Below are positions 33,985 through 47,935 of a stretch of 64,000 bases of DNA, in pieces. Source of the stretch: Drosophila miranda (taxonomy: Eukaryota; Arthropoda; Insecta; Diptera; Drosophilidae). The position numbers and the translations under genes are program-made. Every line of letters starts with the position of its first letter. Position 1 is the stretch's first letter. Below the pieces are notes generated by a model. The model ran no database searches and was not told the DNA's origin. It saw only the letters and a list, made by a program, of their open reading frames with translations. Location: contig NC_046673.1 of NCBI RefSeq assembly GCF_003369915.1, positions 17,902,001 through 17,966,000 on the forward strand, written 5' to 3'.

Positions 33985-36664
33985 GTAAGCATACACTCAA
34001 ATTGACAGCGCCCACAACTCTACGTGAGTGGGCTGGCCGACTGGCCGTCTCCTCTTTCATTCTCTGTCCCGTCCCGTCTTTGGATGGCGCTCTCTCTCTC
34101 TCTCCCTCTCTCTGGTATGCGTGCGTGTGTGCGTCTCTGTTGCTGTCTCTTTTACTTTTTGCGTGCATTGCACCTTTTTGGGCCGTATTCCCTTTTGTGT
34201 CGTCTTTCGCTTTCAATGCATTTTGACACTGGGAATATGGCTAATCGTTCTGGCATTTTGCATTCTCCGCGGCCGTCACCTCTACCGCTACACCGCCCTG
34301 CGCACATTCCTTCCACCGTTGTCACATCCTACTCTCCCTCTGCCCCAGCACTCTCTGACATGGATTCGCATGCGCCCGCACCTGATGATAAAACACCAAC
34401 AATGGTTTTGGCGTACCATCCCGACTAGAGGATGCCCTGTGATCTGAAATTATGGAGAGTACCTCCACCAGTTCTCAAACATCTGTGGTTTTCACATGTG
34501 GTAGTCGAAAACAGTACACCCCTGAGATCCCACAAGTGCTGGGTATCCCCAAACATTGCTACGGATTGCCGCTAATCAGCCACTGCCATCTCTCTCTCTC
34601 TCTCTGTCATTCTCTCTTTGTCTCGCCTGGTTTGGGAGTACCTACCCTCTACTACTGGGCTCTGCTTATCTCCCCGAATTTGCCGAATCGAAAGAGTCCA
34701 AATTACTCGAGATGCTCCTCTACAAACCCGATGACTGCCCCGTCTGATAAGTCCATAAGTACCTACATATGTGTGCGTGCGTGTGCTTACCGCCATTAGT
34801 TCTGTGCGATATGGTCTTTCTCATGCAATTTTCTGTTGTCATAGTACTTCTTTCCTATTATCTCTAGCCTTATCAATGGGTTGCGCTCGTTCCCCTGCAG
34901 GTAGCAGCCGTACATTCTGGTTCTGTGTTTAGTCCCGATAGCGATCGTGGCCGCTAACTAATGACCACAAGACATTTGTTTACACACAGATATTTATGTA
35001 CATGTGCAATCTTTTGTGGTTTTCTGGGATCCATTCTGGGATTTCTGCAAACTCTGCTCAAAGCTTAAACAAATCTGTACAAAGAAATCTCTCATAAGAC
35101 CCAATATATACGACATATATTTGGATAAGATATTAAACATAAAATTAAGTCTCAGCACAGTGAATCATTGCGATTTTTTTACGAAAAATAATTGTTTGTC
35201 ATAAATTCCACATTTTTCTATTAGATTAAAATATTTTTAAAGGCTTAATTTGAAGGCATTATTTTTGTAAAATTTTTTTAAACGATAAAAAGCCCTCTGT
35301 GTTTGTCGGTCAAGGGTCCACCCTTAGGTTGTAATTCTGCGAAAATGTCGAAATTACACTGAGAGATAACGCCTCAAAGAATCAGCAATATTCGAAATGA
35401 TCTGCAAAGAAAGATGTAATTCAGACCATCTTTGGGTCCATTTTTAACTGATTTTCTCCTGGCGAAACGCTGTAATTACTGATGATCTCCCAATGATTCC
35501 GTATGAAATTCGGTGATATTCGGCAGCCCTAAAGCCATGATCTCAGCCATCGCCCACATTCGAATGCCTGCATTCGGCGCTGATCCATCGATGGATCCAA
35601 TCCACAATGTGGGAGCCGCACTTTTGGTTTTGTTTTGGGGGCTGTGTGTGTGTCGACCAAAGCAACTGTTCCAATAGAAAGCCAGTTAACAAAAGCCACG
35701 CTCCGGTTCGAGGCCAGGGCCTGGGAAGACGATCAGCGATCGACGATCCAGCGATCGATCCATCGATCGGGTCTTGTCTGGTCTGGTCTGGTCGTCAGCG
35801 TCTAAATATAGATTTCGACCATATTTGTTCGGCAAATATTGGCAATGAGTGTGCGGCAGCCCGAACCTGCCTCAATTCCGTCTCACTCTCTGTATCTGTA
35901 TCTGCGGTCGCTGCTGCACGTGTTGTTGCTGTGTGGTGGCACCCCACGCGACAATATTCCAGCTCATTTTTTTGTGAGAGGCGGAAGAAGCATGTTTTTT
36001 TATACAAGAATTCTCCAGAATATATATATAGTCTGTAAATGAAGCATTAAGGGATTTATCAGGCTACCAAAGGATTAAAGACCACAACAAATATTGATGT
36101 TTGAATCTTCTTCCATTTTTCGCGCCTGCTTGACGAATCTTTATCTGTGGGATGGCTCCCTGCCCCTGCCCCTGCCCATCCCCTTCCTTAATAACTTGTA
36201 ATCTATTTGTCAATATTTTGCCTGTTGCTGCTCTTTAAACATTGTGCGCACAGTATCTGTATCTGTATCTGTATCCCTGTGTGTGTGTGTGTAGGGCGAG
36301 AAGTATCTATATCTATATTTGCTTCTTCTGGCCTTCTCGCAGCTCCCTGTACCCTGTCCACCGCCTCTTCCTGGTTGTGTGTCTGCTGCTGCATCCACAT
36401 TTCAGACATTCAGACAATGCCCGCGTATTCATAAACAAGGCCTCCGTCCATCCGTCCATCCGCTACGCCTGTCCATCCATCCGTGTGTGCCCGTACCCGT
36501 GCTCCTGTGGCTGCCACATACATATATATATTTTTTTTTTCAGCAAGTTGGTGCCACTTCTTGCCTTGGCTGCCGTTGCCAAGCGATCGCTTGCTTGCTG
36601 CAAACAAAAAAAAACAAAAAAAAATTCATTTTGGTTTTCTTTCTGTTTGTCTCTCCTTCGCTGT

Positions 36665-36702
<38 letters not shown>

Positions 36703-39700
36703 GCCTGTCTTTTCCACTAATTGTATTGCATTTGTTTGTTGGCTTTTCATGACAGTAGATATTCTGTGGTCTTGTTGGGTTTCTCCGCCTTCTCGAAAGT
36801 AAAAGTCTGACTAGAGTAGATATGGAATACAGTAGTGCCCGGAAAACGACTCCACAGGTACAAAGATCCCCTAAGCGATTGGATGGCAATTATATCTATC
36901 TCTACCTGTATCTGTAAGATATTTCATGTCGAAAAATCAGAGCTCACAATTATATTTTAAGACATTAAAAATAATCAAATTTAAAAAAAAGATGAATTAA
37001 ACAAAATTTTAGACGTTTTTTAATTAAAATAAATTATTGTAAAACTCTACCTTTTTGGTCTGTTAATTTTTTAACTAAAAAAAAATTTATAAAAATAAAA
37101 TTTTTTAAAATGTAATAAGTTTGGTATAAAACATTTTTATTTTAAATTTGTATATCTGAAATTATTCATTTTCTTAAAAATTAAATTTTAAATTTCTTTA
37201 AAAAATTTGTACATCTTAAATAATATTTGAAATTTTTAATTTTTTATAAATTTAATTTTACATTTTTATTAAAAAAATAATTAATTTTTTTTTTGAATTT
37301 AGTAAAATAAAAATATGATAAGGTTTTTTTTGTTTTTAAGTTTTATTATTTTAATATTATTAAATAGAATCTATAAAATTATTATTAAAAATTGCAATCT
37401 TTTCGAGCCCTGCAAAAATCCCATACAATAAACAACACTCAGAAGACCTGACCTTTGGCAACACAATTTGCATTGACTTCAGATACGGATACAAATACAG
37501 ATACAGATACACGCGTGCAGTGGATACGGACAGATACACAAGTGTGAGATACAGTATCTGATAGTCAACATTAATTGAAGAGGCCTTCAGTGACGCAAAT
37601 GACGCCCCAAATGCAATTGCTGCAGCAGCACATAGATTGACGGAGACTCGAGTGGCTCTCGATTCGATTCGATTCGATGGACGCCAATCTCCTTTGATTG
37701 GGGAAAAGGGCAGCACGAGTGTCATATCAATTGATTTATGGCGTTGATGGAGAGAGATGGATTCAATTGAGTGGCTGGCCAGAATGCGAATCACCTTCAG
37801 CCTCAATTCCCCAATTGATTGCCGGACGACGACGGCGACGGCGACGATCATCACATATCATCGTTCAGATGTGGAAGGCCTGTGTGCGTGCTTATCATTC
37901 AATTTACAGAAAATTCTCGTTTCTCGCTTCTCGTTTCTGTGTCACAAGAAGAAACGAGGCATCTCCTCAGTCGGCGATAAGTCCAAGAAAAGATAACGCC
38001 CGACCCCGAAATCTCAAGCAGAGGAAGATGCTGCTTGTATCTGTATCTGTAGCGGAATGGGACAGCTGCTCTGCTGCTGCTCAAACTAAAACTCATTTCA
38101 ATTTCACGCTGTTATTTAACCTTAACATAAATTCAATAAATAACCAGAGAAGAGATCAAAACGAAGATCAGACGAAACATTCATTAGACCTGAAATTGAT
38201 ACAAGCCGTTCGTTCGTTCGTTCGTTCATTCGGATGGGATCGCCCTCGAAATATTGATATTGATATTGATTATTGATATTTTCATGCCACAAACACGACG
38301 AGTATTTCTCTCTGTTGTGTTGCGCTCCGATGCCTCTTGCCAACAATTTATGGCCCGATCAAGTAGATCCACAAAAGATATTCCAAAATGCCGAATACAT
38401 TCTGTGATGATAAGCGAATGAGTCTTTGGGGTTTTAGATTGTAAAGCAAGTTCCTGGCTCTCCACTCGAAAGAGCCCTCTGAACGGCTACTAGATTTCAC
38501 AGCAAAAGCTGAAAACATATTTTCCTATTAAGGAAAGTATTTCTAACAGATGGCCATCGAATAAAGCGTTACCTGGCAACAAACGATTGTTTTTTTTCTT
38601 AATGAAAGTCGAGTGAAAAATGCAAATATAATCGGAAAATTAGTGGCAATCCCGGTATTTATAGCCATAGAAAAAACTTATAAATACAATATCTGTAGTT
38701 TTCCTATAGAAAGAAACTTTTTTTTACTTACATTTAGATACTAATAAGATATATATCGTATTTAAAATTACAATATTTAATATTTTTAATTAAAAAAGGT
38801 CCCTAAAATAAATCTTTTTTATATATGTATAAATTTGCATATTTCATATCTAAATGAAATATTTTCATTATAAGATTAAAAATAGTTCCTAGAAATTTAA
38901 TTTATATTTTTTTTTTAATATTTATATTAAATAAGTGCTGTATTTTAAATTTTAAATTTTAAATATTTCTAAGCGAATTTCCTGTAATTCCCAAGATTTG
39001 ATTTAAACATGGGTGTATTTCTTTTTACTATGCCATTGTTTTTCTCAGTGTATGCTTTTTTTTGTTATTAGGTTCATAGTCGCAGCTTCAAATCCTCTCA
39101 AATGCTGAGGCGTAGCCAGGGGCTTGGCAAAGATTTTTGTTTTGAGCAGAGAGTCTTCCAAGGTTTCTGGGGGCACAATCGATCAAAAGAGCTGTCTTCT
39201 GGTCCAGGCATTAATTTTGACCGAGGGAAAGAGGTCTGTGTGGGCGTGCCGTTGGTGGTTTGGATGGGAATTGATTGGCATGGATGGGATGACACTCTAT
39301 TGAGTGTTTTGATCTCCAATCAGTTATCGGAATCCTTCACCAGTTACTGGCAAAAGGATAGGCAAGGGTATGCTGTTTTTGAGCAAGGGCAGATGGCTTG
39401 CATTTACAAGGAAATGAGTCCAACACAAAGAATCCATTCCGTTTGATCTGGGCGATCAAGGGCTTATTACAACTCTTAATACAAAAGCCTATGCTTTTAT
39501 TTCTATTACAGAGAAAACATTTAGTGCTGTTAAGCGCACACAATCCTCTGTTATTTGCAGCAACCGATGTGTCGATCGGGTTGCGTCCGCTGTTTGCACG
39601 CAAACGCAAGGTGTTGTTGCACTGGATAATTATTTCAAAGCTAAATTCGTGGTTGGGTTGAAAGAAAATTCTTTAAAAAAAAACAACAGCTCGATTTCCC

Positions 39701-42390
39701 TGGTAAATGTGTCCCTTATATGTTAATGCATCAATAAGTCATCTGTTTTTATTCAATCTGCAATTAAGATGCGTTTTGTTTTCATTTCTGCGAAAACCAA
39801 TGAAAACCGGATGGGGGACACCGGTGGACAGCCGCCTCCTGGCCTTTGTTCTTGCATTTTGATGATGTTTCATGTATTTCCCCTCGCGGGCTGCCCTCGC
39901 AGTTGTCATTATCTTTCGATGTGGATTTCGTAGAGAGAGAACTGAACTTTTTTTCAACCTCAGCAAAAATACGGGTGTGTGGTCGGCACGGATCTTAGAA
40001 CTTGGGCCCCAATTTGCTGAGTAGCCCCTGTCTTTCTTCTGTGTTCCTTGAATCGGTTTATCGATCTTTGGAGCAGTGATTCATAATTTTAAAGATGGCC
40101 AATCTCGTAGAAAGATAGCACAAATGATCAATCCGGTCAAAGAAGGCCTGGCTCCAAGCAAAGGCTCAACAAATACACGGTAGCTGTTGAGGTGAAAGAT
40201 GAGGTTGAGGCTTCGTTTCGTTGAGGACCAAGATCAAAATAAAGCTTGAGAATAATTGACTTATGTTCCGAATCATGAATTACTCAACCAAAGCCGATCC
40301 CACATACTCGATCCCCAAAGAGACGCAGCGATACATCTAGTAGATAGAGAATCCCATTTGAAGGCATCTTCCCCATTTGATCAACAATTTATTCAAGCCA
40401 AATAAATGAATACGAGACTTCGGCTCGTTTTGTATGCATTTAAAGCTTTTGTAATGAGCTGCTTCTGCGGCGACTGCGTGACATTTTTTTTTTTTCACGC
40501 TTCTCGTTTGATGGCCACCGATTTTTCGGTTGTTTTTTGTTGGTGCGGGAAATGTTGTCGCGAGTCGAATGCATTTCAACCTTAAAGCCGCGTATCTCGT
40601 ATCTGAACTGTTCACAATTTCATTTGCAATTCAACTTCCGTCAACCGTCAGCCATACACACCGTGTGGAATTTCGAGGCAACAAACAAGAAAGGAGGAAG
40701 GCTTCGGACATCAGCGACCGAAGCGTTGATACCCTATGATTGAAATTTAACATATTGAAAAGATGGGACTGACTAGCATTTAGTATACACTCAGAGAAAA
40801 GTGGCAGGGTAAAAGGAAACACACAGATATTAATATTAAAATAAATATTTTTTTATAAAAACATGCGGAAATTAAAGTGAACTCACTTTGATTTAAACAT
40901 AAAATATCAATAAAAAAAAAATAAGAAGTAAAAAATAAATTTTAAAAATATAAATTAAAAAATAAATTAAAAAATAAAAATCAAGAAAAAAATAAAAACA
41001 AAAATTTATTTAAGTCATTTTTCATTTATTTAATCCAAGTATTTAAAACTTAAAAATCAAAATAATATGTTAAATAATTACTTTAAATATTAAATATAAT
41101 TAATTTTAAAAGCTAAAAATATTTTTTTGAAATATGAAATATATTTTAAACAAAATTTTCATATAAATACCAAAATGTAGGTAAAAAAATTTTCACTTTC
41201 GGAGTGGAGGCTCAAGGCTTTTTTTTCTCTGGCTGAAGCCGTTCGCTTAGGGGAAATTTCTGGAACAAATACAGTATATGAAATATTTTTCTGTTTTCTG
41301 TTAAATGCGGATCAAAAATATATCAACAAAAAAAAAGAGTTTCTGATCTGATTAAAACGACCATACCCTTTTCAAGGGGAACACCCAGAGATACTATAAC
41401 CAGCTTCAAAATAGTATCCGAAAGATACGACAGATACGACAGATACGAATGAAATGAAATGAAATGGTTATGTAAATGCAGAAACTGAAATGAAAATGTA
41501 ATTAATGAGCATAAAATGCGGAAAATTGTGGGGAAAATATACGTGAAACGAGTTTTTCCATTTGTCAACATCTACATCATCATCGTGTGCGTAGAGACGG
41601 GGGGAGGGGGGGCCTGGGACATTGTCAAATAAAGTTGGGGCCCCACAAAATGTTTGGACAGAGCCAGAAAGAGCCAAGCAATTGCTCTGCACGGGGTTTT
41701 AATTAAAAAAATACTTATGTATGAATGTGCGACGAGTGTATCTGCAAGATACATTCAACATTCACTTTTTTTCGTGCCTTTTTTTTTTGGTTTGTTTTTT
41801 GTTTCTGTTTTGCTTGCTGCATGTCCGCACATTTGACGGTTTCTCTTCCATTTCCACCATTTTATTATTCCATTTGTTTGCCTGGAAAACACCGCCCCAT
41901 CTCACGATTCTGCGATACTTTCGATTGACATAGATCCTCGGAATGGGAGTCATTCCCTCTAGACCCCAGATGGAACCCATGGTGCCATGGACATGTCATT
42001 CACTTGAAATTCAACATAGATTATGCCCAAAAGGGAGCAGGGCTTACATTTCATCTTCGGTGTCTGGTTCAAACCATTTCTTATATATTTCTGGACCCAT
42101 TACAGAGATATCCTAGACTGTTTGCAGAAAGAGTGCTACAGAAAATAATATAAGATGGTATTTGTCAGAGTCTATGGCCTTTTCCTTAACGAAGTCTCCC
42201 CTGGATTCTGTCCAGCCTTAGCCTTCGTTCAACCTCAATAGTGATCTCATTATTGTCATAACTTCTATGCATATTTAATCTACACTTTATTGTATTTTCT
42301 TTATTTTGAAACGCCTTTTGCTGCCCACTTGTGTTGTCATTTGCATCGCCAGAAACCTATAACTCTTTCACAATTTGTTTCAACCCACAG
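33985..42390 (+). other. Long first intron of the plus-strand gene
   Basis: No convincing gene. It holds (CT)n at 36670-36698, very AT-rich stretches at 36955-37380, 38570-39000 and 40810-41190, a TTCG run at 38206-38228, and CGATCGATC-type repeats at 35725-35770. An acceptor-like CAACCCACAG ends at 42390. Confidence 0.5.
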
Positions 42391-43021
42391 AGCCCGAGAG
42401 CACGTACCACGTACTACCGCAGTCCTCAGCCTCAGCCTCATCCTCGGATCTGGCGGGCCAGTCCGCGCCTGTCCGGTCGGAACCATCACCTGTCGCATGA
42501 GCAAATCGTGAACGTTAATTAAATGTCAACAGATCCAGCGACAAAGGAGCCAGGCGGGTCGCTGGAGAACGGGGTCCGAGAAGCCAAATGAATTCGAATT
42601 GAAATTGAAATTGAGAATCCGTCGGCGAAGAGTCGCGCAACAACAAAATTGCGAAATTGTGGGCAAAATATTTGCATGATTGTCAAATAAATCAAAAGTT
42701 TCAAGAAAGCGAAGCAGCCAAGTCACAAAGAAGCGGCGAGATTGGCAAAGAAGCGGCGAGATTGGCAAAGAAGCAACGAGAGAAGAAGGATAGTCACAGC
42801 GAGTAGAAGCAGCGAGAGAAGGACAAAGCAGCGAGCCAATCGAATAAGCAGCGGGAGATGTAGCAAAGAACTAAAACGAGAAGAGCAGACAACCAGCGAG
42901 AGACGTAGACAGGCCTCCAGAACAGCGAGAACCAGCGAGAGGCTGAGATAAATTCGAAGCAACAACAAGAAGGCAAAGAAGCAGCAGTAAAATGGTTAAC
43001 GCCGTAATGGATGCCATTGCG
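42391..43021 (+). CDS. Exon with 5' UTR and start codon (MVNAVMDAIA)
   Basis: The ATG at 42992 has an excellent context (TAAAATGG) and is followed by ten codons ending at a perfect donor (GCG|GTAAGT at 43022), phase 0. Upstream, 42391-42991 is likely untranslated and contains short upstream ATGs. CAGCGAG-type motifs recur from 42735 to 42945. The next exon is 46012-46568. A frame through 42391-42500 (PESTYHVLPQSSASASSSD) could be a coding end of another isoform, but all three frames are partly open there, so I do not rely on it. Confidence 0.6.
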
Positions 43022-46011
43022 GTAAGTAAAAGGGGGAAATAACAAAGAGCAAGACGTCCGCGTCGCTTATTAAATTAAATTTAAAATATAATAAAATTTA
43101 ATTTTATTTTTGTTGAATTTTTTTCTCCAAATTGTTTTATGAGATTTAAATTGAAAGTGCTCGCTCTCGCTCTCCCTCTCCCTCTCGCTCTCCATTCCCT
43201 TCCTCATTTGCTAATAATCCCACTTCCTCTCCATTTCAATCCCTTTCTGCCCTACCTCCTCGCTCCCCACTCGCGTATATTGCCAATTGAAGTTTTGTTT
43301 GCACTTCAAACACAAGAAACTCTGCGGTTGGGTTTCCATTTTATTTTCAATTTTTTAGCCCCCTGGTTATTTGATACCCTGCCCTTAAAGAAGGCTAGAT
43401 GGGTTTTTTGAGGTAAGTACCCAAAATGCGTCGAGGTCTTGTCACCCTTTTATCGATGGTCGCCCATGGGGAGCTATGGATGCGCCTTGTCATGAATATA
43501 TCGCCCAATATATCGAATTTTTCACATATAAGTTCTTGTGAATGAATTGTCGACCGTGATATCAGCGATGGCTAGTCCACCCGTGAATTCGTCGAGGATT
43601 TGTCCGCCATGGGGAACTAGGAACTAGCTACCGTCACGAATATCACAAAGAATATCCTATCGAAGATATAATATCGCTTTTAAATTTCAATGTCCAATAT
43701 GTCCAAACCCCAAATCGTAAGAAAAATCGATATCGAAACGTAAATATCGCCTTCCTGTATCGATAACCAGCGCCACGTGGCATCAATTTCTACCCAAAAT
43801 TCCCCCTGCTATAAGGAAGGGCATTCGATGCCTCGGCCATTGATTTTAGTTTTCATTTCTTGTCTGTTTTTTGTCGTTTTTTTTTTTTTTTGGTTTGGTT
43901 TTTGCTTGCTTTGCCCACATTTTCAATTTGAATCTGTTTGCTGTGGCAATTGCTCAATTGGCTGGCGGCTCGTCTATGGCTCTGTCTCCCTTGTCTGACC
44001 GTCTCTCTGGCTGTCTGTGCCTCTAGTTGTGTGTCTGTTTGCCTGGGAGTGTGGCTCTGGCATTATTACATGCTAATCCATATGTTTAAGTTTTTTCTTT
44101 TCTTCCACAAACTCCATTGAGGCGTATACGTGATGCCGATTCGATTAGGAGATGAGGATGAGATGAGATGATGCACAAAGCCATTTTTGGCCTGGAATTT
44201 ATGCATTATTTATTTTTTTATAAATTATAGAAATATTTAAAAATTAGCAACAAAATTTCCCATAAGCGAATAGCACACAATACCTTCAAACAGCGGCCGT
44301 GTGCCTTGTGTGGGATTTGGGATCGGAAGATCTATCGGAAGAATTCTATACAGAATTCGGATGTGACATTCAAATGAAAGAAATTTCCAATTCCCTCTCC
44401 ATATGCTTGGATTTTTTGTTTGCCTTAGAACTCCCTCCAGAAAGCCTCCCCTCCAGACTGTTGCCAGTCTTTCCAGATTCCCAGATTCTCCACTCGTTTT
44501 CCACTTCAGTTTTCGTGCAGCATTTGCCTACAGTTTGCCAATTTCTGCGCCAAAAGAAATATTTATAAATACACAGAAAAACAACACAAGAAACAAAAAA
44601 AACAAAAAGGAACTCAAAACGAAGTGGAGATCAAATTAGCACAGAGCGTGGGAGCCGGTTTGTTGTGTTTGCTGGGGCTGGGGGCTGGGGGCTGCTTTTT
44701 GGCACTTGGCTTGGGAACACGGGTTAACCATGTTGCATATGAGGCAGGGCAGGGGCTAGCCACAAACCCGTTATTATTGCATTAGCCAAGACAAGACAGT
44801 GGAGCGCGTAATTATTGGAGATCGCCACAGTCACAGATCCGCGACAGAGCCACAGCCACAGCCAAGGCCTGCCACCGGCGCGCCGGAAGTTAAGACCAGT
44901 TGTGGCAGGTACAGCGGTACCCCACCCAAAACACCCCACACCCAACACCCCACACTCCAATCCGATGCATGCCCCACCACCGCTAGCCGAATGTTTGTGT
45001 AACGGAAATTCCTCCGCAAAGAGACACGAAACGACACGAACGACACCGAAGGCTAAGTCCAAGTGGCCTCTCTCTGGGCCATGATTTTGCGAATCAAGTG
45101 ATTCCCATGAGCTGTCGCCACTTGAGACATCCGTTCATTAACCCAGAATCGAGCTGGAGATTTGCATGCCACTGCAGAGAGGGGGAGAGAGCTTCATAGA
45201 ACTTAAATACCAATCAATCGCATTGATTGGTCTGATTTTCAATCAAATCGCTGATCGTTTTCATGGCATTTCAAGTTGTAGACTTGCTGCTTGGTTCTGA
45301 GTTGCAGTTTGATTGGACAGTAAGTAAAGCTGGACAAGCAGCGAGTAAAAAAGCAGCGAGAGTGGAAGAGAAACCAGGAAAAAAATAACAAAAGAAACCT
45401 ATGGAGTACAGCGAGAAAGTGCAGAGCAGAAAAACAACCAGCGAGAGGAGAAAGTAAGAAAACTGAAGATATAAAAGAAGCAGCTTCAGATCAGAATCCC
45501 AGAAATGAAGAAAAACCAGCGAGAGACAAAGAGAAAAAAGCACAAATAATCAGCGAGAAAAAAGATTTAAAAAAACACTCTCGGTATTTATTACCAGAAA
45601 CCACATTGAAGAACCTCGCTTCTCTCGCTGCTTTCTTATTTCTCTGTCTCGCTGATGTTTTCTTTTCGCTTTGTCTCTCACATCTTTTCTTCTTGATTTC
45701 CACTCGTTGCTCGTCACTAATGTTTTTTCTGCCAGCCACTCGCTAGTTCTTTAGCTACGAATAAAATGACGCCAGAAGCTATGAAAAAATCTCATTTATA
45801 ATAGAAAAGTGTCCAAAAATTTATCCCTGTACGAGTAACGTGTAACGAGAGATTTTTCTTGGGTTCGAAAGTACTTCGAAGGCGGTTCTGAAACCCCATC
45901 TGGACACATTGGGCTTTGAACTTGTGATTGATTTATTGTTTAGCTTCTCACTAGATACCGCCCTGTGTGTTCTGTCTGTGCTACATCTCTCATTCATTTC
46001 CATTATTGCAG
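43022..46011 (+). other. Intron of the plus-strand gene
   Basis: 2990 bp between GTAAGT and TTGCAG. It contains a TATCG/CGATA cluster at 43449-43765 and CAGCGAG repeats with an inverted partner at 45330-45740. No gene seen. Confidence 0.6.
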
Positions 46012-46568
46012 CTGCTCAGCTCTTTGGCCAGCGATCTGGATGTAATGCTGAACGATCTTCGGTCAGCGCCGAGCCATGCAACAGCGAATCAGCAGCAGCC
46101 GCTGCAACAGCCACAGCAACAGCCACAGCATCAGCTCCAATCAAGGCAACTGCTGCAACCGCTGCATCATTGGCAAAGCATTAGCAATAATAATCTGCCA
46201 CACCCACTGAAGACAATCCGATCCGCACCTCCGACAATAGCCACACCAAACTGCCCTCAGAATAATCGCCGTCGGGTGGCACCCAAGCCCTTGCCCCGGC
46301 CACCGCGACGCTCACGTCCGGCCATCGCCAATGCAGCGGTGGCGACGGCGGCAAGGGAGCCTGATGATGCCGAGGAGGATACGGATGCCAGCGATTTGGC
46401 CAATATGACATCACCGTTGAGCGCCAGTGCGGCGGCCACACGGATAATGGGCCTCTCCCCGGAGGTGAAGAAGGTGCAACGCCTGCCGCTTTGGTGCCAT
46501 CCCAATGCGCCTCCATCGGTGCAACCGCGTCCCCAGCGACGTCCCAGCCAGCGCCATCATCATCATGG
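46012..46568 (+). CDS. Shared coding exon of the long gene: Gln-, Pro- and Ala-rich protein, partial
   Basis: Acceptor CATTATTGCAG at 46011 and donor GG|GTAAGT at 46569 frame 185 codons plus two bases. The sequence starts LLSSLASDLDVMLNDLRSAP, then a Gln-rich stretch (PLQQPQQQPQHQLQ), a basic Pro-rich SH3-ligand-like stretch (APKPLPRPPRRSRP), an acidic Asp/Glu segment, and ends in a His run. Upstream coding comes from 42992-43021 and, by phase, could also come from 30820 or 27310. No later exon of this gene can be recognised before the window ends, so the protein is incomplete here. I do not recognise the family; a short helical N-terminus followed by Pro-rich sequence suggests an adaptor protein. 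Confidence 0.75.
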
Positions 46569-47714
46569 GTAAGTCATCATCTTATGCCATCCCATTCCAT
46601 TGTTCTTCATAAGAAAGGAACGCCTCTACAGGTGGCAATGGTCTGTGAACAGTTTATGCTCCGCTGAGCGCTTCATGGGAATGCCAGTGGCATGCATGGC
46701 TGACAGCCAAAAGCACTAAAGTCATGGCCAGAATGTGAACTGTGGAGAGAGCAATGCGTTGGGCAACGAACGAGGTCACCATTTCGGTGCAAAAACTCCT
46801 GTCCCAGTGGACAATGGGTTGGAGATCCATCTGATCAGTGGGCAAGAGGAAGAGCGTATTGGTGGGAAATAATAAGGGGAAGGGATTGTACTAATCGTTA
46901 AAACCGTATGCTTAGGACCAGAGTTGTTTTCACAAGAAAATCGCTCGGATATTTTGTAGGTAGCGATCAGATTTAGAAAATACAATGAATATATTAAAGA
47001 ACCACCAAAAGATGAAGGATTTAGCATTAAGAAGTTGAGTTTGCAAACCATTCAGGTCCTCGGAGGTGTTTAACAAATAGATCGGGGTCACCAGACGTCA
47101 TCGGCGGCGGTAGAAGGACAAGAGACGTTGGCTAACATTTGACAAGGGTCGGGTCGGGTCGGGTCGGTCGTCTCTAGCCCGCACTGCTCGATCATGGGGC
47201 TTGAACATTTCAAGCTTAACCTTTTCATCAGCCCCCCACACCCACGCCCACACCCACACCCACACCCAGAATCAGAATCAGAACCAGAAAAAGCCACTCC
47301 CAGCCGACTACAGCCATTTGCAGTGACAGTCAAGTTGTGGCCACCAGACAAACTACAAGATACAACTAAAATGCGTAACAGGGATACGCCGGGTATGTAC
47401 ATATTTAGATATTTTTGTAATACCATATAAGCGCAATATGTTTAGCATATAAATTATGAGACCCCAGCGCCGAAACCGACTCTATCGACCCTCATTGTGG
47501 GTCGTGTGTGTGTGTGTAGGCGTCAAGACATTCTAGATATTGAGGAAAATCCAACCCCCCTTCCGCCCCAACCAATGGCCAAAATGAAGTGTTATATTTT
47601 ATGTGGCAATGCCGGCGGAATGCCCCAAGAAACAACAGCCGACAAATGTCCGGGAGATGACAGAAACCAAAGACAAATACAATGCTCCATAAACTTGAGT
47701 AAATATGAATATGT

Positions 47715-47717
<3 letters not shown>

Positions 47718-47749
<32 letters not shown>
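47718..47749. repeat. Homopolymer run of 32 C
   Basis: An uninterrupted C run on the plus strand. Run length is error-prone in sequencing. Confidence 0.9.
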
Positions 47750-47892
47750 TGGACTGAGAGAGGGTTGAAGGGTTTCTTGCTGACAGCCGGAACCGTCCAT
47801 CCCCCTCCCCCGAAAGCCTGCTGGTTGCTGGTACAAAGGGTTGTGGGGTGGGTGTGTGTGGGTTTAGCTATTTATTAAATTTGTTTACCCCC

Positions 47893-47895
<3 letters not shown>

Positions 47896-47934
<39 letters not shown>
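47896..47934. repeat. (CA)n microsatellite
   Basis: About 19 uninterrupted CA units. Confidence 0.95.

Positions 47935-47935
<1 letters not shown>

Noticed and set aside
36242..36802. 186-codon frame rich in Tyr, Leu and Ser
   Set aside because: It reads through GTATCT and CT microsatellites in a long intron.
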